64,000 nt of DNA. Origin: Yinghuangia sp045039925. Lineage in GTDB: Bacteria; Actinomycetota; Actinomycetes; Streptomycetales; Streptomycetaceae. This document shows positions 33,109 to 41,152 of this stretch, in pieces (the stretch's first letter is position 1; the number at the start of each line of letters is the position of its first letter). A program made the translations under genes and the position numbers. The notes beneath the pieces are model-generated. The model was given only the letters and a program-made list of their open reading frames with translations. It was not told where the DNA came from and made no database searches. The stretch lies in assembly GCA_045039925.1 (NCBI GenBank), contig CP108400.1, forward strand, positions 5,766,001-5,830,000, in the 5' to 3' direction.

Positions 33109-34425
33109 ATGGCACCACGGGGACACGCGTTCATCTACACCGCGATCTGGAACGACCCGGACTACCGGAACCTGACCTTCCTCGAGCAGTGGATGTACGA
33201 GCACCTGCTCAGCCAGGAAGACCTGTCGCGCGCCGGACACATCGCGCTGCGCCCGCGCCGCTGGGCCAACGCCGCGCGGGACATGACCGAGGACCAGATC
33301 ACCACCGCGCTGTACGGGCTCGCCGCCGCGCGCTACGTCCTGATCGACGTCGACGCCATGGAACTGCTCATCCGCACCTTCGTGTACCACGACAAGATCT
33401 GGAAGCAGCCCAAGATGATGGGCACCGCCGCGGTCGACGCGGCGCTCATCTCCTCCCCGCAGCTGCGCAACGCCCTCGCGATCGAGATGGGCCGCATCCC
33501 CCTCGACGAACTCAGCGACACCCCGACCAGGGACGCGAAGGGCAACCCGGTCCCGTCGCCCCGCGCGCAGGTCGCCGGCCACATCGCGACCATCTGCCGC
33601 CTGGCCCACCCCGACGGCGACGGCCCCGGCCGTCGCCCACCCCGTCCCGGCCCCCCTGCCGACGGGGACCGCGACGGGCGTCCGCACCCGCCTGCCGAGG
33701 GGCCTGCGCAGGGTGCCCGACCGCCTGCGCACCCCCCTGCCGAGGGGGCTGCCGACCCCCCTCCGCACCCCCCTGCCGAGGGGCCTCCCGCCGAAACCGA
33801 CGCCGCGCCCGCCCCCGACGGCCCCCACGGCCAGCACGCCGAAAACCCGCAGGTCACAGGGCCTGCCGACCCCCCTGCGGAGGGGGGTCCCGAGGGGGGT
33901 CCGCAGGCCCTCTCACGTGCGCACGTGCGCGCGGGTACGCGCGCCGCCCCTATCCCCTTTCCCCATACCCCAGTAGAGAGAGTTCCTGAGGTAACCCACC
34001 ACGCGCCCGCGCGCGAGGACCGGCTCTCTCTGCGCCAACGCGGATGGGAACCGAGCGCCTGGGCGTGCGCCGAGGCCGCCCCGGACATCGCCCGCCTCGG
34101 GCCCGCCGCAGTCGCAGCCGCCACGACCAAGTTCACCGGAAACCCCGACCGGCGCTGGCTCGCCGACGCCGACGCCGACGACGCCTGGGTCACCTGGCTG
34201 AGCTACGAACGCCCGGACGACCCCGGCGAGCAGCCGACCCCGCAGGCCGACGCGTACCGCGACCAGATGGCCGCGATCGAACGCCGCATCGCCGACGACA
34301 ACGCCCGCGAGGACCAGGCCGACGACGAGCCCCGGCGGCCGCGGCTACACGCCGTCGGCGACGCCGGGCCGCCCGCCGAGTGGCACGCCATGCGCGCACA
34401 ACTCCGCCACCACAACACCGCCTGA
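33109..34425 (+). CDS. Phage replication initiator-like protein with internal iterons
   Basis: 438-residue protein. Residues 1-150 resemble the winged-helix N-domain of phage replisome-organiser proteins (FIYTAIWNDPDYRNLTFLEQ, WMYEHLLSQEDLSRAGHI, IKW-like KIWKQPKMMG). Residues about 180-290 are a Pro/Ala/Glu/Gly linker made of HPPAEG repeats. The DNA encoding it holds five GC palindromes. The C-terminal 130 residues (LSLRQRGWEPSAWACAEAAP and KFTGNPDRRW) form another domain. ATG after GGACCACG. No helicase or primase is encoded nearby, so host replication enzymes would be recruited, as with lambda O. Initiator function is inferred. Confidence 0.6.
   Translation: MAPRGHAFIYTAIWNDPDYRNLTFLEQWMYEHLLSQEDLSRAGHIALRPRRWANAARDMTEDQITTALYGLAAARYVLIDVDAMELLIRTFVYHDKIWKQPKMMGTAAVDAALISSPQLRNALAIEMGRIPLDELSDTPTRDAKGNPVPSPRAQVAGHIATICRLAHPDGDGPGRRPPRPGPPADGDRDGRPHPPAEGPAQGARPPAHPPAEGAADPPPHPPAEGPPAETDAAPAPDGPHGQHAENPQVTGPADPPAEGGPEGGPQALSRAHVRAGTRAAPIPFPHTPVERVPEVTHHAPAREDRLSLRQRGWEPSAWACAEAAPDIARLGPAAVAAATTKFTGNPDRRWLADADADDAWVTWLSYERPDDPGEQPTPQADAYRDQMAAIERRIADDNAREDQADDEPRRPRLHAVGDAGPPAEWHAMRAQLRHHNTA
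33651..33889 (+). repeat. Five GC-palindrome iterons, candidate phage origin
   Basis: Repeats of the form ACCCCCCTGCCGAGGGG at about 33651, 33686, 33731, 33767 and 33868. Spacings are 35, 45, 36 and 101 bp. Each forms a hairpin with four or more C:G pairs; the last has 9-bp arms around GCGG. A relatively AT-richer segment follows at 33945-33995 (CTATCCCCTTTCCCCATACC). Iterons inside an initiator gene followed by an AT-richer stretch recall the lambda O origin. Confidence 0.5.
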
Positions 34426-34439
34426 GGAGCACCACACCG

Positions 34440-34811
34440 ATGACCCACACCGACCCGGCCCCCGTCCCGGTCCTCGACCCCGTCCAGGCCGCCGACGACA
34501 TCGACTGGCTGCTGCGCGACCTCGCCGGCAGCCTGCGCACCACCCGCGACGTCATCAACGCCGACGCCGCCCGCGACCGCATCGTCGGCGAGCACCTGCC
34601 CGCCCTACGCGCCGACCGCCAGGACCGCGCCGCGCTCAACGCCGCCCGCACCCAACTCGCCCACGACGCCGCCGGCGTCCGCGCCGCGACGACCGAGGCC
34701 ATCGCCGTGATGCTGGAGCGCGCCGGCCTCGCCGCCGCGGCCGCCCTCGTGCGCACCGAGCCCGCCCGCAGCGCGGACCCGGACCACGTCGACGTCGGGC
34801 CGCTGCTGTGA
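34440..34811 (+). CDS. Helical early protein, unknown
   Basis: 123-residue Ala/Arg/Asp-rich helical protein (DDIDWLLRDLAGSLRTTRDV, RTQLAHDAAGVRAATTEAI). No signal, membrane or metal motif. GTGA overlap with the next gene. Unknown function. Confidence 0.5.
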   Translation: MTHTDPAPVPVLDPVQAADDIDWLLRDLAGSLRTTRDVINADAARDRIVGEHLPALRADRQDRAALNAARTQLAHDAAGVRAATTEAIAVMLERAGLAAAAALVRTEPARSADPDHVDVGPLL

Positions 34812-35398
34812 CCCCGCGCATGCCTGCCCCCATACGGAGCGGTCCCCGGCGGATCCGGGAAGGCACCGCGCTCACCGACCGCGAGCTCCAGGTCCTCACC
34901 CTCGCCGCCTGCGGCTACAACACCAGGCAGACCGCCAGGCAGCTCCACATCACCGAGGACACCGTGAAGACGCTGCGCAGCCGCAGCTACCGCCGGCTCG
35001 GCGCGTACGACGCCACCGACGCCGTCGTGGCCGCCCTCGCCCGCGGCGACCTCAACCTCCAGGCCGTCATCGACGCCCGCGCCGCCCGCCGCACCCCCAC
35101 CGACCCCCGGAGCCGTGCCATGTCCACCGAACCCACCGAGCAGCAGCTCACCGACCTCCCGCAACTGGCCGTCGCGTGCCCGCGCTGCGCCTCCCCGGCC
35201 GGACAGCTGTGCACCAGCCACCAGGGCACCCGCGTACGCCACCACACCGTCCACCAGGCCCGCCACACCGCATGGGCCGACCAGCCCCCGCCCCCGGCCG
35301 CGAACCCGCGCGCCGTCGCCCGCGACGAGCACGCCGCCCGCCGCGAGGCCGCCCAACGCCAGATCAACGCCCGACTCGCAGGCGAGGCCGGCCGATGA
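34808..35398 (+). CDS. LuxR-type HTH protein fused to phage zinc finger
   Basis: 196-residue protein. Residues 20-80 are a GerE/LuxR helix-turn-helix (LTDRELQVLTLAACGYNTRQ, TARQLHITEDTVKTLRSRSY). Residues 115-160 carry a zinc-finger-like block (ACPRCASPAGQLCTSHQG, RVRHHTVHQARH) frequent as a separate small actinophage protein. An internal ATG at 35120 has its own GGAG, so a separate shorter product is possible. GTG start overlaps the previous stop; stop overlaps the next ATG. Confidence 0.6.
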   Translation: MTPRMPAPIRSGPRRIREGTALTDRELQVLTLAACGYNTRQTARQLHITEDTVKTLRSRSYRRLGAYDATDAVVAALARGDLNLQAVIDARAARRTPTDPRSRAMSTEPTEQQLTDLPQLAVACPRCASPAGQLCTSHQGTRVRHHTVHQARHTAWADQPPPPAANPRAVARDEHAARREAAQRQINARLAGEAGR

Positions 35399-35916
35399 CC
35401 TGGGACCCGCGCCTCGACATCGTCGAGGCCCTCGAAGCGGCCGGCTGGACCGGCATCGAAGACCGCCCGCTGGAAGTCCTCCAGCACCCGTCCGGTGCGG
35501 TCTGGGGAGTGATCAACGACTGCGGGGACAGCGGCCTCGACTGCCCCGGCGCTGGCGGCGTGGACTTCCCCAGCTGCGTCCCCGCTGCCGTCGTCGTCGC
35601 CGCGTGCCTCGCGGCCGCCGGACAGCACATCCCCGGCGTCGACCAGGCCGCCGCCCTCGACCGCGTACGCGAAGTCGCCACCAGGGCCCGCATGGTCACC
35701 TCCCGCAACCAGGCTGAGATGGTCACCGCCCGCGCGATCGGCGACACCGTCCTGCGCGCCCTCGACGGCGCCGACCTCCCCACACCCCGAGTCGCGGGCG
35801 AGACGTGGCCGCCGCCGGTCATCGGCACCGCCCCGCACACCCGGCCGCCGACCGACGGCCGCGCCCTGGTCGCCGACTTCCGCACCCACGTCCTCGGGGA
35901 GAGCACCGATGGCTGA
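35395..35916 (+). CDS. Early prophage protein, unknown
   Basis: 173-residue protein. It has a short beta region (EDRPLEVLQHPSGAVWGVIN) and a helical middle (QAAALDRVREVATRARMV). No recognised domain; no transmembrane segment. Overlaps neighbours on both sides by a few bases, fixing its place in the operon. Confidence 0.5.
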   Translation: MTWDPRLDIVEALEAAGWTGIEDRPLEVLQHPSGAVWGVINDCGDSGLDCPGAGGVDFPSCVPAAVVVAACLAAAGQHIPGVDQAAALDRVREVATRARMVTSRNQAEMVTARAIGDTVLRALDGADLPTPRVAGETWPPPVIGTAPHTRPPTDGRALVADFRTHVLGESTDG

Positions 35917-37027
35917 CCCCAAGCCCACGCCCACGCCGGTCTTCGAGGGCTGGAGCCGGGTCCCGCCCGGCCTGCACACCGTCAGCCAGCTGTCCGACCT
36001 CGACATGCCACGCGTCCCCGTCGGCGCCCCCATCGCCCGTGTCTCGGCCAGCCCCGCCTACAGCAACAAGCGGACCGAGTTCGACCTCTACCGCCTCAGC
36101 GACAGCGTCCCCTCACCCGCCACCGGCCCGCGGCTGCTCAGCTACCCGACGTGGAAGGACGACCGGACCGCCGAAACCTCCCACACCTGCGCCGACTGCG
36201 ACGCCCGCACCGAACGCCCCTGCCCCGTCCGCGACGACCACGGCCGCCGCCTGTGCCAGGCATGCGCCCAGATCGCCGACATCCTCGCCGCGCAGGCCCT
36301 CACGCAATCCAGCCGCCTCCAGTCCGCCGCGTGGGCCGCCGGCCTCGTGGCCGGTGACCCGGTGCGGTACGTCCACGTCCGCACCATCGCCGGCACCGCC
36401 AAGAAACCGACCGCCGTCGCACAGCAGTTCACCGTCGCCGACCACGACGGCACGCCGCTCCGGGACGTCACCGTCCACTGCGGCAAGCCCCGCGCCCGGG
36501 GCGTACCGCCCGGCGCGCTCGCGCCCGAGGCCGCCGTCCTCAGGCTGGCCGCCGTCCTCGAAGGGCAGCGCGTCGCGGTGTGGGAGCACGGCCACGGCCT
36601 GGCGCTCGCCGGCATCCTCGGCCTCATCCCGAAGGTCCGCGCGCGCGTGGTCGCCGACCGGATCCGCGCCCACGCCACAGCCTGGCGCGGCGAACTCGAC
36701 CCGCGCACCCGCGAACTGCGCACCGCCACCGACCCCGGCCGCGCCGACCGCGTGTGGCTCCTGGTCGCCCGCATGGCCGCCACCCCCGTACCCGACACCG
36801 ACCCCGAGCCCGTTCTCGCCCGACTGCGCTCCGACCCGAACGCCGCCCACCTGTACCTGAGCACCCACCACCCCGAGACGGTCGCCCGCATCGAAGGCGT
36901 CTTCCGCATGCTCGGCATGGCCGCTGGCCCCACGGTCATCACCCGCGGCGCGCACTCCCGGCGCCTGCCCGGCGCGTACGAGATGCAGATCCCCATCCGC
37001 CCCGACGGACTTCCGGTGCAGGGCTGA
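35909..37027 (+). CDS. Early prophage protein with zinc cluster, unknown
   Basis: 372-residue protein. The N-terminal third includes a likely zinc site (CADCDARTERPCPVRDD, RLCQACAQ). The middle (RYVHVRTIAGTAKKPTAVAQ, VTVHCGKPRARGVPPGALA, RVAVWEHGHGLALAGILG) is conserved-looking beta/alpha sequence. The C-terminus is helical (EPVLARLRSDPNAAHLYL). It is the last gene before a strong terminator. No enzyme motif could be assigned. Confidence 0.55.
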   Translation: MADPKPTPTPVFEGWSRVPPGLHTVSQLSDLDMPRVPVGAPIARVSASPAYSNKRTEFDLYRLSDSVPSPATGPRLLSYPTWKDDRTAETSHTCADCDARTERPCPVRDDHGRRLCQACAQIADILAAQALTQSSRLQSAAWAAGLVAGDPVRYVHVRTIAGTAKKPTAVAQQFTVADHDGTPLRDVTVHCGKPRARGVPPGALAPEAAVLRLAAVLEGQRVAVWEHGHGLALAGILGLIPKVRARVVADRIRAHATAWRGELDPRTRELRTATDPGRADRVWLLVARMAATPVPDTDPEPVLARLRSDPNAAHLYLSTHHPETVARIEGVFRMLGMAAGPTVITRGAHSRRLPGAYEMQIPIRPDGLPVQG

Positions 37028-37033
37028 CGCGGC

Positions 37034-37068
37034 GGTGGGCCCGTCTCCTGCACCGAGACGGGCCCACC
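37034..37068 (+). terminator. Terminator closing the early operon
   Basis: Perfect 14-bp stem GGTGGGCCCGTCTC with a 7-nt loop, 6 bp after the preceding stop. Confidence 0.75.
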
Positions 37069-37128
37069 GGTGTCCACCACGACCACGCGAGGACACCCCG
37101 AGCGTACGACCCGCAGGAGACACACCCC

Positions 37129-37818
37129 ATGGACACCACACCCGACAACCTCGCAACCGTCCGCCACCTGTGGCCCCACCTCGACGCCGCGCCCGGCCGC
37201 GGCCGCCGCGACCCCGTACGCGAGACCACCGCCGCGCAGCGCGCCCGCGCACTGGAGCGGTGGGAGGACGAGCAGACCGACAAACGCGCCGGCGCGATCG
37301 GCCGCGGCGCGTCCCCCGCCCCGGCCAACCTCGACGTCATCGCCACCAAAATCTCCGTCGAGGAACGGCTGTTCGACCTCGCCGACACCGTCGCCGAGCG
37401 CACCCAACTCCCCGAGACCCGGCCGCGCCGGCAACGCATCACCCGCGTCAGCCTCTCCCGCGTCGTGTCCACCGTCGTCATCCACCGACAGCCCGACGTC
37501 CGGCCCGAGTACGGCCGTTGGCGGTACAGCGCCTCGTACGGGCACGGCGTGCCGTGGGCCTGCACCTGGCTCATCGGCGCGTACGGGACCGGCCTGCCGA
37601 TCGACCTGAACGACGCGGTCGACGCCGCCGCCGAGGCCTGCGCCCGACAGGTCCGCACCGCGTACGAGGGCCAGACGGTACGGGACGCCGGACCGTGCCC
37701 CGCCTGCAAGGCGCCCATGACCGTCGCCCCGTGGGACGACGTCATCACCTGCGCCAAGTGCCGTGCGGCGTATGGGCGCCGGGCCTGGCTGCGCATCGCC
37801 GCCGGACGGCGCGTATGA
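37129..37818 (+). CDS. Prophage protein with C-terminal zinc ribbon, unknown
   Basis: 229-residue protein. The C-terminal 45 residues form a zinc ribbon (GPCPACKAPMTVAPWDD, ITCAKCRAAYG). The middle contains SYGHGVPWACTWLIGAYG and a helical stretch (AVDAAAEACARQVRTAY). DNA or RNA binding is plausible from the ribbon. It couples to the next gene by ATGA. Confidence 0.5.
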   Translation: MDTTPDNLATVRHLWPHLDAAPGRGRRDPVRETTAAQRARALERWEDEQTDKRAGAIGRGASPAPANLDVIATKISVEERLFDLADTVAERTQLPETRPRRQRITRVSLSRVVSTVVIHRQPDVRPEYGRWRYSASYGHGVPWACTWLIGAYGTGLPIDLNDAVDAAAEACARQVRTAYEGQTVRDAGPCPACKAPMTVAPWDDVITCAKCRAAYGRRAWLRIAAGRRV

Positions 37819-38018
37819 ACCGGCCGATGCTGCCCAGCCGCATCATGACCACCGCCCTGGCCGCCGAGGCCGCGGACGTCGCCCCCGCCACCATCCGGGA
37901 CTGGCGCCGCCGCGGACTGCTCACCCCGTGCGGCGGCACCCCCAGGAGACCCCTGTTCCGCATGGAGGACGTCGCCGCCGCGCAGGCCGCCGCGAAACCA
38001 CGCCGCGAACGTGCTTGA
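37815..38018 (+). CDS. MerR/excisionase-type small HTH protein
   Basis: 67-residue protein with a helix-turn-helix of the MerR/AlpA kind (LAAEAADVAPATIRDWRRRG, LLTPCGG, LFRMEDVAAAQ). Small DNA-binding proteins of this kind act as excisionases or late regulators. The ATG overlaps the previous stop. Confidence 0.6.
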   Translation: MNRPMLPSRIMTTALAAEAADVAPATIRDWRRRGLLTPCGGTPRRPLFRMEDVAAAQAAAKPRRERA

Positions 38019-38082
38019 CCAGCACAGCAAACGTGACCGATCATGACCGGACCACGATCATTTCAGCAGGTAGCCCCTGCCC

Positions 38083-38116
38083 AGAGCCCCGCGCCGCACC
38101 GCCGGCCCGGGGCTCT
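38083..38116 (+). terminator. Hairpin between HTH gene and methyltransferase
   Basis: AGAGCCCCG / CGGGGCTCT arms around a 16-nt loop, in the 171-bp gap before the methylase gene. Confidence 0.4.
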
Positions 38117-38189
38117 CGCGCATCCGCGCCCGCCGTGCACCGCCTCGCTCGCCATCGGCGCATGCGACCCGCACCGAGGAGCAACCCCC

Positions 38190-38909
38190 ATGCCCGACTG
38201 GACCCTTCACCACGGAGACGCCCTCACCACGCTCCCCACCCTCGCCGCCGACTCCGTCGACTGCGTCGTCACCGACCCCCCGTACAACAGCGGCGGCCGC
38301 ACCACCGGCGAACGCATCAACGCCTCGGCCCGCGACAAGTACGTCAGCGGCGACGCCCAGCACGCGCTCACCGACTTCGTCGGCGACAACCGCGACCAGC
38401 GCTCCTACACCGCCTGGCTCGCCATGGTCCTCGCCGAGTGCCTGCGCATCGCCCGCCCCGGCTCCTCCGCCCTGGTCTTCACCGACTGGCGGCAACTCCC
38501 CGCCACCACCGACGCCCTGCAGGCCGGCGGGTGGACATGGCGCGGCATCGTCCCGTGGCGCAAGCCCAACACCCGCCCCCAGCGCGACGGGTTCCGCCGC
38601 GCCTGCGAATACGTCGTGTGGGGCAGCCGCGGACCCCTTGCCGCGCACCCCGAACCGGTGTACCTGCCCGGCATCGTCGAAGGCTCACAGCCCCGCGGAA
38701 CCGCCCGCCGCCACATCACCCAGAAGCCCGAACAGGTCATGCGCGAGCTGGTGAAGGTCTGCGTCCCCGGTGGCGTCGTCCTCGACCCGTTCACCGGATC
38801 CGGCAGCACCGGCGCCGCCGCCCTCGCCGAGGGCCGCTCCTTCGTCGGCATCGAACTGTCCGCGCACTACGCCGACGTGAGCCGGGACCGGTTCGGCCTC
38901 GGCGCCTGA
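38190..38909 (+). CDS. Orphan DNA methyltransferase (N4-cytosine/N6-adenine, beta type)
   Basis: 239-residue methylase. Motif IV reads TDPPYNSGG near residue 32 and the SAM-binding motif I reads LDPFTGSGSTG near residue 195, the order of beta-class enzymes. ITQKPEQVMRELVK precedes motif I as in this family. The ATG at 38190 follows GAGGAGC. No restriction endonuclease is adjacent, so it is an orphan methylase that may protect phage DNA or modify the host genome. A DPPY motif fits either amino-methyl type. Target sequence unknown. Confidence 0.9.
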   Translation: MPDWTLHHGDALTTLPTLAADSVDCVVTDPPYNSGGRTTGERINASARDKYVSGDAQHALTDFVGDNRDQRSYTAWLAMVLAECLRIARPGSSALVFTDWRQLPATTDALQAGGWTWRGIVPWRKPNTRPQRDGFRRACEYVVWGSRGPLAAHPEPVYLPGIVEGSQPRGTARRHITQKPEQVMRELVKVCVPGGVVLDPFTGSGSTGAAALAEGRSFVGIELSAHYADVSRDRFGLGA

Positions 38910-38948
38910 CACGCACAACCCTTTCGGTGCCCTGACGGTCCTACACAG

Positions 38949-39404
38949 ATGCGACGCATCTACCTCGGGATCGCGGCCGCTACCACCGCCCTGTTACTCA
39001 CGGGCTGCGGCAGCGACGACAGCGACACAGACACCGCCGGCAACACCACGCCCACCACCGCGGCCGCGCCCGCCAGTTCACCGCCGGAACTCACGGCCGA
39101 GCAGCGGGCGAGCATCATGGCCGAGGTCGGCTACCCGCCGGAGGCCGACGCAGCGACCGAAGCGGCCTACGTCGCAGCCCTCGACAAGATCGACCGCGAC
39201 ATCGCCCACGGCAAGGCCGACAAGGCCGTCAGCCGCGGCCGGGACACCTGCCGCAGCATCAAGGACCACCCGGGCAACCGCGCCAAGCAGGTCGAGGTCA
39301 CACAGCAGCGCTGGATCAGCCCCACCCACCCCGAGGGCCGCACCGCGTCCGTGGCCGCCCGCATCCTCGACGCCACGCACGAGCACCTGTGCCCGACCTT
39401 CTGA
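38949..39404 (+). CDS. Prophage-encoded lipoprotein with TTA codon
   Basis: 151-residue protein with a clear signal peptide and lipobox (IAAATTALLLTGCGSDDS). A Thr/Ala/Pro linker and a DUF732-like globular domain follow (YPPEADAATEAAYVAALDKI, AVSRGRDTCRSIKDHP). Codon 16 is TTA (38994-38996), so full translation would need the bldA tRNA in a streptomycete. A surface lipoprotein between regulatory and structural genes fits a lysogenic-conversion or superinfection-exclusion factor; this is inference. No strong RBS is visible. Confidence 0.7.
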   Translation: MRRIYLGIAAATTALLLTGCGSDDSDTDTAGNTTPTTAAAPASSPPELTAEQRASIMAEVGYPPEADAATEAAYVAALDKIDRDIAHGKADKAVSRGRDTCRSIKDHPGNRAKQVEVTQQRWISPTHPEGRTASVAARILDATHEHLCPTF

Positions 39405-39483
39405 CCACGCCGTAACCACAACGGACGGTTGGGCGTTGATCCGTACGGCGCCGTCGTCTGCCCCCGTGGACACGGCACCACCT

Positions 39484-39514
39484 GAGGCCCCGGACGCGTG
39501 TGCTCCGGGGCCTC
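39484..39514 (+). terminator. Terminator after the lipoprotein gene
   Basis: GAGGCCCCGGA / TCCGGGGCCTC, 11-bp perfect stem with a 9-nt loop, about 80 bp past the stop. The rest of the 281-bp interval up to the next gene shows no gene. Confidence 0.65.
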
Positions 39515-39685
39515 ACCCATGCCCCGGCTGCCGCGCCGGTCCCGTTCGCCGGGACGCCGAGGACGGCGCGGCAGCCGGACCCTGACTACCCCTTGGCCCG
39601 CCCCAAAGAGCGCCCGTACGGCGCGGACCCGTAGGGCGGACGGGTCCGCGCACCACCCCGCCCGACGCCGCGCCAGGAGGTAGAC

Positions 39686-40042
39686 GTGCCAACCAACTTC
39701 GCCGACATTGCGCGCGGCGAGTCCTGGTCCGTCGAGTTCGGCGTCCAGAACGCCGCCGAGCAGCCGGTCGACCTCGGCGACCGCGCGGTCACGTTCGTGC
39801 TGCGCGAGAAGGGCAGGCAGCGCGCCCGCCTGGTCCGCACCGGCGGCGGCACCAGCGTCGGCGGGTCCATGGTCGTCGACGCCGAGGCCGGCCTCATCGT
39901 CGTCACCATCGACCCCGAGGTCACCGCCGCGGTCGCGGCCGCGGACTGGGGCCTGTGGCTCGACGAGAAGACCAGCACCGCCGACGCCCTCGAACGCGGC
40001 CGGTGGCAGACCGTGTACGTGCCGAGGTCCGACGATGAGTGA
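39686..40042 (+). CDS. Baseplate/fibre-associated structural protein
   Basis: 118-residue beta-rich protein (RGESWSVEFGVQNAAEQPVD, RAVTFVLREKGRQ, DAEAGLIVVTIDPEVTAA) of the type of BppU-like N-domains found in siphovirus baseplate proteins. GTG with GGAGGT upstream. It overlaps the collagen-like fibre gene, suggesting the two products act together. Placement before terminase is unusual. Confidence 0.55.
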   Translation: MPTNFADIARGESWSVEFGVQNAAEQPVDLGDRAVTFVLREKGRQRARLVRTGGGTSVGGSMVVDAEAGLIVVTIDPEVTAAVAAADWGLWLDEKTSTADALERGRWQTVYVPRSDDE

Positions 40043-40910
40043 CATCCGAGTCCTGGTCATCAAGGAACGCGAACGCGTCACCGTCGCCGCCGCCGGCACC
40101 CCCGGCGCCCGCGGCGAGCAGGGCCCGCCCGGCCAGGACGGCGCCGACGGCGCACCCGGCACCCCGGGCACCCCCGGGCAGCCCGGTGAGCAAGGGGAGC
40201 AGGGCGAGCAGGGAGTCCAGGGCCCGCCCGGGCCGTCCGCCGCCGACCTGTGGTCAGGCACCTGGAACGCCGGCACCGCCTACCCCGCAGGGGCGATGGT
40301 CCGCTTCAACAACGCCCTGTTCATCGCCAAGCGCGCGAACGTCGGCGTGATGCCGCCGGACACGCTGCTCACGTCCTACTGCTTCCGCGCGCCCGTCGCG
40401 CCGACCACCCCGGTCAACGCCGAGAACACCGCGCTCGAACTCGGCCTCACCGTGGTGCCCCAACGCGACGGCGTCGTCAGCGAGATCAAGTTCTACAAGG
40501 GCAGCAGCGCGAACGGCGGCACCCACATCGGGAGGCTGTGGCGCGTCTCGGACGCGACCAAGCTGGCCGAGGCCACGTTCACCGGCGAGAGTTCAGGCCC
40601 GCAGTGGGAGACCGTCGCCCTCGGCGGATCCTCGGTGTCCGTCCTCGCCGGTGTCCCGATCATGGCGAACGTCGCCCACCCACAAGGCCGGTACGGCAAC
40701 ACCGCCGCGTTCCTCGCGAACGGCCCCGTACGCCGCGGCAGCCTCACCGCGACCGCGTCCACGTTCGGCACCAGCATGGGATCGATGCCCACCGGCCTCG
40801 CGGGCGGCGGCTCGGCCGGAGTCATGTACGCCGTCGACCTCACGTTCACCCCGACCAACACCGGCCTGGACGACTGGGACCTCATGGTCCAGGGCGTCGA
40901 ACTGGTGTAA
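40035..40910 (+). CDS. Collagen-like tail fibre with DUF4082 domain
   Basis: 291-residue protein. Residues 20-70 are an uninterrupted Gly-X-Y collagen stretch (GEQGPPGQDGADGAPG, GEQGEQGEQGVQG) that would form a trimeric helix. A short carbohydrate-binding-like segment follows (WNAGTAYPAGAMVRFNNALF), then a DUF4082 beta-sandwich (GVVSEIKFYKGSSANGGTHI, LAGVPIMANVAHPQGRYG). It probably binds the cell surface as a receptor-binding fibre. Located 800 bp upstream of terminase rather than after the tail genes, so it may have been acquired or swapped. Confidence 0.75.
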   Translation: MSDIRVLVIKERERVTVAAAGTPGARGEQGPPGQDGADGAPGTPGTPGQPGEQGEQGEQGVQGPPGPSAADLWSGTWNAGTAYPAGAMVRFNNALFIAKRANVGVMPPDTLLTSYCFRAPVAPTTPVNAENTALELGLTVVPQRDGVVSEIKFYKGSSANGGTHIGRLWRVSDATKLAEATFTGESSGPQWETVALGGSSVSVLAGVPIMANVAHPQGRYGNTAAFLANGPVRRGSLTATASTFGTSMGSMPTGLAGGGSAGVMYAVDLTFTPTNTGLDDWDLMVQGVELV

Positions 40911-40930
40911 CCCCATGACCCGAGGACGAC

Positions 40931-41140
40931 ATGGCCGACATCACCACCGAGCAGATCACCCGCCACACCGTGACCCTCACCGACCCCGAACTACTCGCAC
41001 TGCGCGAAGCCGCCGCCCTCGCCATGGCCCACGCACCCGACCACGAACACCACGACGCGTGGAAGGCCCTACGCCGCCTCGGCGCCCCCACCACACGCAA
41101 GCGCCAGCTGCTCGACGACCTGCCCACTGACACGGGCTGA
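40931..41140 (+). CDS. Small prophage protein, unknown
   Basis: 69-residue acidic helical protein (LTDPELLALREAAALAMAHA). It precedes the HNH gene by 12 bp. No domain recognised. Confidence 0.5.
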   Translation: MADITTEQITRHTVTLTDPELLALREAAALAMAHAPDHEHHDAWKALRRLGAPTTRKRQLLDDLPTDTG

Positions 41141-41152
41141 CGGCCGGCCGCC

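Noticed and set aside
40100..40230. Repeat tract that might be taken for a CRISPR or tandem array
   Set aside because: It encodes the collagen Gly-X-Y stretch of the fibre; no CRISPR repeat-spacer pattern exists in the window.
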